Shown piece after piece: positions 32,213 through 39,727 of a DNA stretch of 40,560 bases. The stretch spans positions 1 through 40,560 of the forward strand of contig JAKPUX010000018.1 of assembly GCA_029554865.1 (NCBI GenBank). The letters run 5' to 3'. The notes under the pieces are model-generated. The model was not told the DNA's origin and searched no databases. It saw only the letters and a list, made by a program, of their open reading frames with translations. Source of the DNA: a bacterium (GTDB lineage Bacteria > Zhuqueibacterota > Zhuqueibacteria > Residuimicrobiales > Residuimicrobiaceae). A program made the position numbers and the translations under genes. Every line of letters starts with the position of its first letter. Within the stretch, counting starts at the first letter, position 1.

Positions 32213-33640
32213 TCACTCTCCCGTGGCCCTGACCACCTCGGGGATGGTGCGCAGCATGATCTTGAGGTCGAGCCAGATCGACCATTCGTCGATATACTTG
32301 AGATCGAGTCGCATCCATTCGTTGAAGCGCAGGCGGTGGCGGCCGCTGATCTGCCAGAGGCAGGTCAGGCCGGGGCGCATGCTGAAGCGGCGGATCGGCC
32401 ACTGTTCATAGATGTTGTTGACGTCGCGCACCGGCAGGGGCCGCGGTCCGACCAGGCTCATTTCGCCCTTGAGGACGTTGATCAGCTGCGGGATCTCGTC
32501 GATGCTGGTCCGGCGCAGCCAGCGCCCGACCGGGGTGATGCGCGGATCGGCAGCGATTTTAAAAGCCGCGCCATCGGCTTCGTTGAGGTGCTCGAGCTGC
32601 GCCTGGAGGGCCTCCGCCCCGTCGACCATGGTGCGGAACTTGTAAATCCTGAAGCGGCGGCGGTTGAATCCCACCCGCTGCTGCTTGAAAAAGACCGGGC
32701 CGGATGAGGAGAGGGCGATAAGGGCGCTGACGACGAGAAAGAGCGGGGCGAGCAGAAGCAGCCCCGCGCCGGCCAGGGTGACGTCGAGCAGACGCTTGAT
32801 GACCAGATGGGAAAAGCGGCCCCTGCCGGCGTTGCGGAGGGTGAGCATCGGCACGCCATTGAGTTCATAAGCCGGAGTATCGGCCGTTTTCAGCTCCATC
32901 CAGTCGGAAGGGACGCGACAGGGGATGGAGAGCTCATCGCAAAAGCAGGTGATGCGGCGGACCTGCTCGTAGCAGGTGCTGATCGGCAGGGCGATAAAGA
33001 CCTCATCCACTGCGTGGCGGCAGAGATAGTCCGGAAAGGCATCCAGGGTGCAGAGCCACTTGCCCTGCCAGAGGCGGGTGTTCTGGGGGTGATCGTCGAC
33101 AAAGCCGAGCAGCCGGTAGCCAAGGTCGGCGCGATGAAGGATCTTTTGCGAGAGGTCGACCGCCTCGGGTCCGCTGCCGACGAAAACGATATGGCGCAGG
33201 TTGCGGCCGCGGCTGCGCAGGAAAACCAGTCCCTCCCTCACCAGGGCGCGGCTGGAGATGGAGGCGAAGAGGGCAAGGGCGTAAAAGAGGAGGATGAACT
33301 TGTTGTCGAGCTCTTCGGCCACCAGCAATGTGAGGGCCGCAGCCACGAGGGTGCCCAGGCTGACCGCCTTGGCGATGTCGAGCCACTCCCTGACGCGCTC
33401 ATCGAGACGGCGCACCGTATAGAGGCCGAAATGGGCGAAGAGACGATTCCAGGCGATGAGAAGCAGGATCAGGGCCAGACCATCGACCGGCCGCAGGAGG
33501 GCCGGTGTGAACTGGCTGACACCCCGCACCATCGAGAGCTGTGCATGCAGCAGCACAGCCCCGCTCAGAGAGCAGAGCATCACGGTAAGATCGAGAATTC
33601 GGGTTCCCTTCGCCAGCAGCTTTTTCCGGGTAGTGCCCAT
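32213..33640 (-). CDS. Exopolysaccharide polyprenyl glycosylphosphotransferase (WbaP/WcaJ-like)
   Basis: It starts exopolysaccharide or O-unit synthesis by moving a sugar-1-phosphate from a nucleotide sugar to undecaprenyl phosphate at the inner membrane. At 475 residues it has N-terminal membrane helices (about 15-130), a Rossmann-like CoA_binding_3 domain (HIVFVGSGPEAVDLS, LLGFVDDHPQNT) and, after another helix (LAGAGLLLLAPLFLVVSALI), the catalytic bacterial sugar transferase domain. Its motifs are YKFRTM, RTSIDEIPQLINVLKGEMS, LVGPRPLP and PGLTCLWQISGR. The ATG at 33640 has AAGGGA upstream; the long upstream extension is rejected. A strong -24/-12 promoter match is at 33720. The regulator gene ends 224 bp upstream and the glycoside-hydrolase-like gene follows. 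Confidence 0.94.
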   Translation of the reverse strand: MGTTRKKLLAKGTRILDLTVMLCSLSGAVLLHAQLSMVRGVSQFTPALLRPVDGLALILLLIAWNRLFAHFGLYTVRRLDERVREWLDIAKAVSLGTLVAAALTLLVAEELDNKFILLFYALALFASISSRALVREGLVFLRSRGRNLRHIVFVGSGPEAVDLSQKILHRADLGYRLLGFVDDHPQNTRLWQGKWLCTLDAFPDYLCRHAVDEVFIALPISTCYEQVRRITCFCDELSIPCRVPSDWMELKTADTPAYELNGVPMLTLRNAGRGRFSHLVIKRLLDVTLAGAGLLLLAPLFLVVSALIALSSSGPVFFKQQRVGFNRRRFRIYKFRTMVDGAEALQAQLEHLNEADGAAFKIAADPRITPVGRWLRRTSIDEIPQLINVLKGEMSLVGPRPLPVRDVNNIYEQWPIRRFSMRPGLTCLWQISGRHRLRFNEWMRLDLKYIDEWSIWLDLKIMLRTIPEVVRATGE

Positions 33641-33719
33641 ACAAATCCCTTGTTTCAACAGGATTGGCGAAATGGCATCGAATGAGTGGAGAGCAGACGC
33701 CGGTACTCGAGGAAAGGAT

Positions 33720-33736
33720 AGCAATCCGCATGCCAG
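33720..33736 (-). promoter_or_regulatory. Candidate sigma-54 (-24/-12) promoter of the glycosylphosphotransferase gene
   Basis: The minus strand reads CTGGCATGCGGATTGCT, which matches the consensus YTGGCACGNNNNTTGCW at every defined position but one (T for C at position seven). GG and GC are ten bases apart. Transcription would start near 33709, about 70 bases before the ATG at 33640. Confidence 0.7.
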
Positions 33737-33864
33737 AAAGCATGGGTAAGAGAGGCGGGAAAACGCAGAAATAAAACAATGAGTTACGTAATTGTAATCC
33801 AAAGAGAGCGGTGTCGCAGACGCGCACGGGCGTTCATTTTAGCGACATTGTCATCCTTTTTTGC

Positions 33865-35184
33865 CTACCGGGGGACCACCGAATCGGTTTCGCTGTAGGC
33901 AAGCCCGTACTTTTTCATCTTGTTGTAGAGGGTGCCGCGGCTGATGCCCAGGGCGGTGGCGGTGCGGCTGACGTTGCCGTTGTACTTGAGCAGGGCCTTG
34001 CGGATGAGCACCTGTTCGACGTCGTCGAGCTGCATGGAGCGGACGCCGAGCTGGAGGGGCTGGTTTTCCGGCACCGGTTCCAGTCCGGCCACCTGCAGGG
34101 CGTTGGATTCGATCTGCATGGCGCGGCTCATGATCGCCGCCCGCTGCAGGATGGTGTTGAGTTCGCGCACATTTCCGGCGAGGGCATTGCCCCTCAGCAT
34201 GGTGAGGGCCTCCGGCTGCAGCTCCCGCTCGGGCAGGGCCAGATCTTCGCTGATCTGGCGCAGCAGCACCTGACAAAGGCGGGGCAGGTCGGCCTGGCGC
34301 TGCATGAGATTGGGCAGGTGGACCAGGCTGGCACCGATGCGGTTGAAAAGGTTTTCCGCCGCCTCGTCGGGGGCCTCTGTGCTCAGGCCGATGAAGCGGA
34401 TGCCGGAGCCCGGCACAGCATGGTGCTGTTCCTCGATGAAATGGGCAAGGCGGTTCTGGACGGAAACCGGCAGGGCATGGCTCTGTTCGAGCAGCAGGGT
34501 GGCGTCATAGGAGGGTTGCAGCAGGCCGCCGCGGGTGCCGAAGAGTTCGAGCAGGAGGTCGCCGGAGGTCTTGTGGGCGCAGGCGACGCGCAACAGGGGC
34601 TGGAAGCGGCGCGGGCTGAGGAAATGGAGCAAACGAGCGAAGTAGGTCTTGCCCACCCCCTCCTCTCCGCAGAAGAGGATATGGCTCTCCTTGCGGGCCA
34701 GTTCGCCGACCAGCTGCAGGGTGCGGAGCATCTCCTCGCCGCTGCCGACAACGGGGCCGAGGTCGCGTTCGCGCCGCCAGCCCAGCCGCTGGGCGATGCG
34801 GAAGTGGGGGGAGAGGTCGAGCTGCATGGCGCGCTCGAGGGCGAGGGGGACCTCCTCGCTGAGGATCGGCTGCAGGAGATAGTCGGTGGCGCCGAGCCGG
34901 ATCGCCTGCATGGCGGCGTTGAGGTCGGCCGGGGCGACGATGGCGATGAGGGGTTTGGTCGGGAAATGGTTGACGAATTCCTGCACCATCTCAAAGTGGC
35001 GTTTGTCTGCGCTGATGTCGACAATGGCCGCATCGAATGCGGCGATCTGCTGCAGGCAGTAGCGGAATTCCGCTTCGGTGGTACTGCGCACCAGGCGTCC
35101 GTTAGCCGCGGCGAGGCTGGCCGCTATGGTGTTCATGGTCTTTTCGCTGGTGGAGAATACAAAAAACCGTCTTAAATCCGCCAT
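33865..35184 (-). CDS. Degenerate NtrC-type regulator: pseudo-receiver, AAA+ without GAFTGA, Fis HTH
   Basis: It has 439 residues. Residues 5-110 are receiver-like with D56 (AIVDIS), but the acidic pair after the first strand is Ser-Thr, the usual Thr/Ser switch is Ala and the conserved Lys is Gln (LLQPI), so phosphorylation is doubtful. Residues 145-355 align with the sigma-54 interaction domain. The P-loop GEEGVGKT (173-180) is kept, but the chain goes from ELFGTRGG straight to ATLLLEQ, with about eleven residues including GAFTGA missing. Walker B Asp-Glu has become Glu-Gln. GNVRELNTILQRA and a C-terminal Fis helix-turn-helix (NGNVSRTATALGISRGTLYN) are intact. It should bind DNA but not remodel sigma-54 polymerase in the normal way. 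ATG 35184 is chosen for its ribosome site and domain start. Confidence 0.9.
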   Translation of the reverse strand: MADLRRFFVFSTSEKTMNTIAASLAAANGRLVRSTTEAEFRYCLQQIAAFDAAIVDISADKRHFEMVQEFVNHFPTKPLIAIVAPADLNAAMQAIRLGATDYLLQPILSEEVPLALERAMQLDLSPHFRIAQRLGWRRERDLGPVVGSGEEMLRTLQLVGELARKESHILFCGEEGVGKTYFARLLHFLSPRRFQPLLRVACAHKTSGDLLLELFGTRGGLLQPSYDATLLLEQSHALPVSVQNRLAHFIEEQHHAVPGSGIRFIGLSTEAPDEAAENLFNRIGASLVHLPNLMQRQADLPRLCQVLLRQISEDLALPERELQPEALTMLRGNALAGNVRELNTILQRAAIMSRAMQIESNALQVAGLEPVPENQPLQLGVRSMQLDDVEQVLIRKALLKYNGNVSRTATALGISRGTLYNKMKKYGLAYSETDSVVPR

Positions 35185-35252
35185 GGCAGGTTCCCTTTGC
35201 GATTCTCGTCCTTGACTGTTGTCGTTTTTTGATGGAAGCAGGGAAAAACAAA

Positions 35253-35269
35253 TGCAAAAACAGGGCCAG
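35253..35269 (-). promoter_or_regulatory. Candidate sigma-54 (-24/-12) promoter of the degenerate regulator gene
   Basis: The minus strand reads CTGGCCCTGTTTTTGCA: TGGC and TTGC with the canonical seven bases between, then A. The predicted start is near 35241, about 57 bases before the ATG at 35184. Confidence 0.6.
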
Positions 35270-35416
35270 TTACCGGGCCGACAGCGCGGCCGTCCGGTAT
35301 GTCCCAACTAATTGATTTCATGCAGAGAGGATTCACCCCGTCCGCGATGCAGCGGGCGGATTCCTGTCTTGAGCTGCAACAATGTTCATGAATAAAACAC
35401 CAGCCCGAAAGCCGGC

Positions 35417-36754
35417 TCAGCGGGGGCTTTTCTGATGGTGATCCGGCACCCGCCGCAGCAGCCAGGCGCCGACGGCCATGTTGCAGGCGAGGGCGGCGAT
35501 GGCCGCCTTGTATTTAATGACCGGCCCGAAAGAGGCCAGGGACCAGGTGATGGTGCTCCACAGGATCGGGCCGAGGACAGCCGCTACTTTACCGGAGAGG
35601 GCGTAGAGGCCGAAGAACTCTCCGAGTTTCTCCCTCGGCACCAGGGAGATGAGCAGGGGCCGGGCCGAAGTCCAGGTCGAGCCCATGAGCATGCCGATGA
35701 TGCAACCTGCAATCCAGAAGAGGGTGCGGCTGCCGGTGGCGATCACCCCGGTCAGGGTCACAACCCAGAGCAGAATGACCCAGGTCAGGGTCTTTTTGGG
35801 ACCGAAGTGATCGGTGAGGATACCGCAGAGGGCGGAGCCGATCACCGCCGAGGGAATGACGATGACGAAGAACTGGTTCGCCTCGGCCAGGGTGAATCCC
35901 ATCACTGCCTGGGTATAGATGCCCATGTAGATGATGACGGTTTCGATGCTGTCTTCATAGAGCAGCTTGGCGAGCAGAAAGCGTGGCAGGCCGGGGTAGC
36001 GCCGGGAATCGACCAGCGACCGGAAGGTCTTGCGGTAGGATTCCCTCAGGCTCCATTTCGGCCGGCCCGGAAGCGCGGCATAGGGCTCTCTGACAAAAAT
36101 GAAAATGGGTATGGCAAAGAACAAAAAGAGCAGTGCGGTCGGTATAAAGGCGGCGGCGGTGCCTCCCCCGGTCAGGCCGGGGATCCTCAGGCCGTAAAAG
36201 TGGCCGTCGACGAAAAGGCCGGCCACGGCGAGGCCGAGGATGGAGCCCATATAACCGATCGCGACGCCGTAGCCCGAAACCCGGCCGATGGTGCGCGGGG
36301 TGCTCACGGCGGGGAGCAGGGCGTTATAGAAGACCAGTCCGCCCTGGTAGCTGTAATTGGCGATGACAAAGACCGCCATGACCAGGGGCAGAAGAATATG
36401 CAGATCGGTGATATGGTTGCCGAGAAGTCCCAGCACTGCCGTCCCAAGGATGCAGGCCCCTGTGAAGAGGCCGAGGAGAGCCATTTTTCCGCCGCGGTGG
36501 TCCGACCAGTCGCCGAGCACCGGCATGGTCAGGGCCACCAGGATCATGGAGAAGGAGTTGACAAAAGAGACGATGAAATCGCTCTGGCCGAGGTTGATAA
36601 TGATCCAGGTGCCAAAGTAGAGCGAAACTACATTCATCGAATAGGCCGTATTGGCCAGGTCGTAGAGAATCCAGGAGATGGTGGCCGCCAGCCTGGGCCG
36701 GCTGCTCCGCTGCACTCCTGAAGAATCCGGCCCGCTCGCCTCCGAGGAGGTCAC
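35417..36754 (-). CDS. MFS transporter, UMF1/Atg22-like
   Basis: A 445-residue carrier with about 12 hydrophobic segments. The first helix region (ISWILYDLANTAYSMNVV) is the hallmark of the UMF1 (unknown major facilitator) family, and LGDWSDHRGGKMALLG is the MFS loop-2/3 motif. The GTG start at 36754 overlaps the stop of the roadblock gene by four bases (GTGA) with no ribosome site of its own, so it relies on translational coupling. It is the last gene of the metallophosphatase-roadblock-MglA-roadblock operon. Family relatives in yeast export amino acids from vacuoles; the bacterial substrate is unknown. Confidence 0.9.
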   Translation of the reverse strand: MTSSEASGPDSSGVQRSSRPRLAATISWILYDLANTAYSMNVVSLYFGTWIIINLGQSDFIVSFVNSFSMILVALTMPVLGDWSDHRGGKMALLGLFTGACILGTAVLGLLGNHITDLHILLPLVMAVFVIANYSYQGGLVFYNALLPAVSTPRTIGRVSGYGVAIGYMGSILGLAVAGLFVDGHFYGLRIPGLTGGGTAAAFIPTALLFLFFAIPIFIFVREPYAALPGRPKWSLRESYRKTFRSLVDSRRYPGLPRFLLAKLLYEDSIETVIIYMGIYTQAVMGFTLAEANQFFVIVIPSAVIGSALCGILTDHFGPKKTLTWVILLWVVTLTGVIATGSRTLFWIAGCIIGMLMGSTWTSARPLLISLVPREKLGEFFGLYALSGKVAAVLGPILWSTITWSLASFGPVIKYKAAIAALACNMAVGAWLLRRVPDHHQKSPR

Positions 36755-37170
36755 TGCGCCGCCTGCGCTTCGATCAGCCGGCAGAGCCGGTTGGCCAGAC
36801 CGCGATAGCTCCTCTGCGCCGGAACCACGATCAGCAGCAGGGCGGTCTGCCCGAAAAGGGTGAGGTAGCGGAAGACGAGCCTCCTGCCGTCGCCATCCTC
36901 AAGCACAAGTTCCTTGAGGGGGCTGAGGCCGCTCATCTTTTTGATCACCTTTTTAAACTTGGCCATCAACACCGCGAACTCAACGGCGTGATCCTCCCGG
37001 AGCATGCTTGAGTTGGCCACCTGGGAGGCGAGCAGGAGTCCCTCATGGGTGAAGAGATAGATCGCCGCAAATCCGCCGATCTGGACCATCCCCTGCATCT
37101 CGCGCCGGGCCGCTTCCTGGAAGGGCAGGGCCTCCTCGTTATCCGCTCTGTTCAGGCCGAAGTGAGCCAT
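36751..37170 (-). CDS. Roadblock/LC7-like domain protein (second in operon)
   Basis: It has 139 residues. Most of the chain is one alpha/beta roadblock/LC7-like fold: a first helix, GGFAAIYLFTHEGLLLASQV as the first beta pair, a long helix with basic MAKFKKVIKK, then ELVLEDGDGRRLVFRYLTLFGQTALLLIVVP and a final helix. Such proteins are partners or GTPase-activating proteins of MglA-type GTPases. It lies 14 bp after the MglA-like gene and overlaps the MFS gene by four bases. It is not similar enough to the other roadblock gene (37759) to be a recent duplicate. The function is inferred from fold and neighbours. Confidence 0.78.
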   Translation of the reverse strand: MAHFGLNRADNEEALPFQEAARREMQGMVQIGGFAAIYLFTHEGLLLASQVANSSMLREDHAVEFAVLMAKFKKVIKKMSGLSPLKELVLEDGDGRRLVFRYLTLFGQTALLLIVVPAQRSYRGLANRLCRLIEAQAAQ

Positions 37171-37184
37171 TCTTGATCCATCAT

Positions 37185-37757
37185 TTACATTTTATTCAGC
37201 AGGAGCTGAATCACGCCGCGCAGGGTTTCGAAGACGGCGAGGCCCTGGACAGCGACGGCCTCGTAATGGGGAACCCTGAGAAAATTCAGGCTTTGTTCCA
37301 TCTCGTCCACGGAGTCGATCTCCGTCAGATCGCGTTTGTTGTACTGCAGGACCCAGGGGAACTGGGCCAGGGTCTTGCCCTGCTCGATCAGCTTCAGCTC
37401 CAGGTCCATCAGGGAATCGAGATTGTCCTGACGGCGGGCTGACTGCGAGTCGGCGACGAAGACGATGGCGTCGACGCCGCGCAGGACGATCTTGCGGCTC
37501 GATGCGTAGTAGAGCTGCCCCGGGATGGTGTAGAGGTGGAAGCGGGGCTTTTTGCCCTTGATGGCCCCGAGCGCGAGTTCGAAAAAATCGAAATAGAGGG
37601 TGCGCTCTTCGGGTGATTTCAGCACCACCAGCCGGCTGCGCAGAGCCGGGTCGAGGTGGGCGTGCAGATATTCGAGATTGGTCGTTTTTCCACCCAGGCC
37701 GGGACCGTAGTAGACTATCTTGAAAACGATCTCCTGCCTGAACCAGTCAATATGCAT
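37185..37757 (-). CDS. mglA: MglA-like small Ras-type GTPase
   Basis: A 190-residue GTPase of the bacterial MglA family, which sets cell polarity and directs motility or pili in Myxococcus and others. The P-loop is GPGLGGKT (18-25). Switch I is PEERTLYFDF with R52, the position of the built-in Arg of Myxococcus MglA. Switch II is TIPGQLYY with Q81 and, as in MglA, no DxxG Asp. The base-recognition motif is NKRD (140-143). The phrase KIVYYGPGL is almost identical to the Myxococcus protein. The ATG at 37757 follows the stop of the upstream roadblock gene with one base between (TGATATG), so it is coupled. Both flanking genes encode roadblock-type proteins. Confidence 0.95.
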   Translation of the reverse strand: MHIDWFRQEIVFKIVYYGPGLGGKTTNLEYLHAHLDPALRSRLVVLKSPEERTLYFDFFELALGAIKGKKPRFHLYTIPGQLYYASSRKIVLRGVDAIVFVADSQSARRQDNLDSLMDLELKLIEQGKTLAQFPWVLQYNKRDLTEIDSVDEMEQSLNFLRVPHYEAVAVQGLAVFETLRGVIQLLLNKM

Positions 37758-37758
37758 A

Positions 37759-38271
37759 TCATCTTGGCCGCAGCGAGCGGTCGAGCTGCCGCGCGAGCAT
37801 GTCGCGGAATTCGAAATCGAGGAACTGATGGGTTTGTTCGCCCCCCTGGCGCAGCTCCTGGATGTAGCGGCCGATTTTTTCGACCGTATAATGGGAGAGG
37901 ACGCGGATGATGCCGAGGGCGACCGATTTGTCAAAGACCACCATAAGAAAATAGTCGGTGCCGACCGCACAGAGATAGAGGCTGCGGGAGGCCCCCTCAT
38001 GGTAGAGAAACTTGAAGCGTGACTCCTGGCCGATCAGCCGCGACATTTCAGCGGTGGCGGCAAAGTCGCCGGCGGCCAGGGCGGTGAGGGCGGCCAGATC
38101 GAGGGTGTCGGCATCGCCGCGATAGACCACCGGATATCCGCTCATGTCGGCGAAAAGGGCCAGGCGCGCCTGTGAACGGCTGAGAAACTCCTCGAGGATG
38201 AGGGCGATCTGGTGATAGGCGGTCTGGCTGAGAACCACCCTTCTGCCATTCTTGCGTTGCTGCATTTCCAT
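37759..38271 (-). CDS. MglB-like roadblock/LC7 domain protein
   Basis: A 170-residue protein with a roadblock/LC7 fold at about residues 15-135: a helix (YHQIALILEEFLSRSQ), LALFADMSGYPVVYRGD, the helix LTALAAGDFAATAEMSRLIG, and the strands FKFLYHEGASRSLYLCAVGTDY and FLMVVFDKSVALGII. It ends in a charged helical tail of about 35 residues. MglB proteins of this type activate GTP hydrolysis by MglA. Immediate position before the mglA gene (one base apart) strongly supports that. Ribosome sites are weak for both possible ATGs (38271, 38265). The 15-bp gap from the metallophosphatase gene suggests read-through translation. Confidence 0.87.
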   Translation of the reverse strand: MEMQQRKNGRRVVLSQTAYHQIALILEEFLSRSQARLALFADMSGYPVVYRGDADTLDLAALTALAAGDFAATAEMSRLIGQESRFKFLYHEGASRSLYLCAVGTDYFLMVVFDKSVALGIIRVLSHYTVEKIGRYIQELRQGGEQTHQFLDFEFRDMLARQLDRSLRPR

Positions 38272-38286
38272 AGCACAACCAGTCCG

Positions 38287-39018
38287 TTAATGACCAAACT
38301 GAAGCCTCAGGGCGAGCATTTCGGGCAGACGGCGCGTGCGCATCAGCTGCTGCGTCTTCTGCACATCATATTCGACCCTGTGAAATTCGACTATGCCGGT
38401 CTGTTGATCATAAAGGGCGAAACAGGCGCGCGGATCGCCATCGCGGGGCTGACCCACACTGCCGACATTGATGATATAGCGGTTCCTCGGGTTGAGCGTA
38501 ATGCGGCCTTGCCCGGGAAGGGGATAAAATCCTCCCTCCGCCCCGGAGGCAAATCCGCCCGGGGTGTGAGAGTGGCCGATGAAGCAGATCCTCTCCGTAA
38601 AAGCGGCGAAGTTGCGCTCCGTATCCGTGATATCGTGCAAATACTCCCAGGCAGGGGGATTGACAGGCGTTGCGTGTACAAAGAAGATGCCATCACGTCG
38701 TCCGACGAGCTCGTAACGCCCGAGTCCGGCGCGCGTCTCTTGAGTGATCACCCGTCCGGTCCAGAGGACCGCCCGAAGGGCCAAGTCGTTGAAAAAGAAG
38801 GGATTGGTTCGCCCCAAAACTGCGTCATCGTGATTGCCCAGAATGGCGAGCGAAGCCACTTCGGCGATGGCAGCCACACATTCATCCGGCTGTGGGCCAT
38901 AGCCCACAGCATCTCCCAGGAACACAATCTCATCACAGTGCTCCGCTTTCAGCGTGCGCAGCACCTGCTCGAGGGCCTCCAGATTCCCATGCACATCGGA
39001 AAAAATGCCCACGCGCAT
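38287..39018 (-). CDS. Calcineurin-like metallophosphatase (YfcE/MJ0936-like)
   Basis: It has 243 residues. All five metal-binding motifs of the family are visible: FSDVHGN (residues 6-12), LGDAVGYGPQPDEC, ILGNHDDAV, the FVHATP histidine and IGHSHTP. NVGSVGQPRDGDPRA is the typical closing motif of the DNA-repair-like/YfcE subfamily. Family members hydrolyse phosphodiesters or phosphoproteins; the in vivo substrate is usually unknown. It is the first gene of the Mgl operon, with a good promoter (39042-39070) and GAGGAG five bases before the ATG. Confidence 0.93.
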   Translation of the reverse strand: MRVGIFSDVHGNLEALEQVLRTLKAEHCDEIVFLGDAVGYGPQPDECVAAIAEVASLAILGNHDDAVLGRTNPFFFNDLALRAVLWTGRVITQETRAGLGRYELVGRRDGIFFVHATPVNPPAWEYLHDITDTERNFAAFTERICFIGHSHTPGGFASGAEGGFYPLPGQGRITLNPRNRYIINVGSVGQPRDGDPRACFALYDQQTGIVEFHRVEYDVQKTQQLMRTRRLPEMLALRLQFGH

Positions 39019-39041
39019 AGCAACTCCTCAGCAGTTAGTAG

Positions 39042-39070
39042 AATATAGCATTTGCCCGCGCGGTAATCAA
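39042..39070 (-). promoter_or_regulatory. Sigma-70-type promoter of the metallophosphatase-Mgl-MFS operon
   Basis: On the minus strand there is TTGATT (39070-39065), a 17-base spacer and TATATT (39047-39042), about 25 bases before the start codon at 39018. Confidence 0.65.
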
Positions 39071-39090
39071 GCATAATTTTGGCTTTTTTA

Positions 39091-39119
39091 TTGCTTCTTT
39101 CGGTCAGTTGTGTTAGATT
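39091..39119 (+). promoter_or_regulatory. Candidate promoter of the rubrerythrin-like gene
   Basis: TTGCTT (39091-39096), a 17-base spacer and TAGATT (39114-39119) are seen. It is a moderate match, about 30 bases before the ATG at 39155, and divergent from the Mgl-operon promoter. Confidence 0.42.
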
Positions 39120-39154
39120 TGAGCGGATCAGCAAGCCCAACAAGGAGACCCCCT

Positions 39155-39676
39155 ATGTCCAGTCCCATTTCCCAGCTGGCCGAATCGATCCGCATGGCCA
39201 TCGATCTCGAAAAATCGGGCCGTGCCTTTTACCTGCTGGCGGCGGAGAAAACGGCCAATCCCACCGGCAAGACCATCTTTTCCCGCCTCGCCAAGGAGGA
39301 GACCCAGCATCTCCTCACCTTCGAGCGCATGCTGGATGATGAAGAGGGTCTTTCCGGCTGGCGCTCCTGGCTGAAGGAATACCCCAACCATCCCCCCCTG
39401 CCGGTCTTCGGCGAAAAGGCGGAAAAATCGATCAAGGAGGGCTCGATGGATGAACTCCAGGCCCTGCGCGTGGCGATGAAACAGGAGCGCGAGGCCATGG
39501 AGTATTACGGCCGCATCGCGGAGAGCAGCGACAACGAGGCGGTCGCCGGGATCTTTTCCTTTGTGCGCGAGCAGGAGGTCTATCACCACGACCTCCTCCA
39601 GGCTGAATACGACTCGATCACCCAGTCCGGCTTCTGGTTCGATAACGCCGAATTCCGCATGGACGGCAAATTCTGA
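39155..39676 (+). CDS. Rubrerythrin-like ferritin-family diiron protein
   Basis: A 173-residue four-helix protein with the diiron-site pattern of rubrerythrins: E19 in DLEKSGRAFY, E49 and H52 in KEETQH, E111/E113 in KQEREAMEYY, and E141/H144 in EQEVYHH. It has no rubredoxin (Cys4) domain, so it is an 'erythrin'-type protein. Family members reduce peroxide or protect anaerobes from oxygen. That would fit the oxygen-labile class I fumarase and multihaem cytochrome elsewhere in the window (inference). The ATG at 39155 has AAGGAG at good spacing. Confidence 0.9.
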   Translation: MSSPISQLAESIRMAIDLEKSGRAFYLLAAEKTANPTGKTIFSRLAKEETQHLLTFERMLDDEEGLSGWRSWLKEYPNHPPLPVFGEKAEKSIKEGSMDELQALRVAMKQEREAMEYYGRIAESSDNEAVAGIFSFVREQEVYHHDLLQAEYDSITQSGFWFDNAEFRMDGKF

Positions 39677-39727
39677 TCACCGGCCACCGGGGGGCGCACG
39701 CAAGGCAACGAAGGATACTCTGATTTC

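Noticed and set aside
33641-33802. 54-residue N-terminal extension of the glycosylphosphotransferase
   Set aside because: It would run through the -24/-12 promoter match and lacks a ribosome site. The ATG at 33640 has one and fits family length.
35395-35416. Weak hairpin (AGCC...GGCT) after the MFS gene as a terminator
   Set aside because: The stem is only four good pairs and the U-run is poor. It does not reach the standard of the other terminators here.
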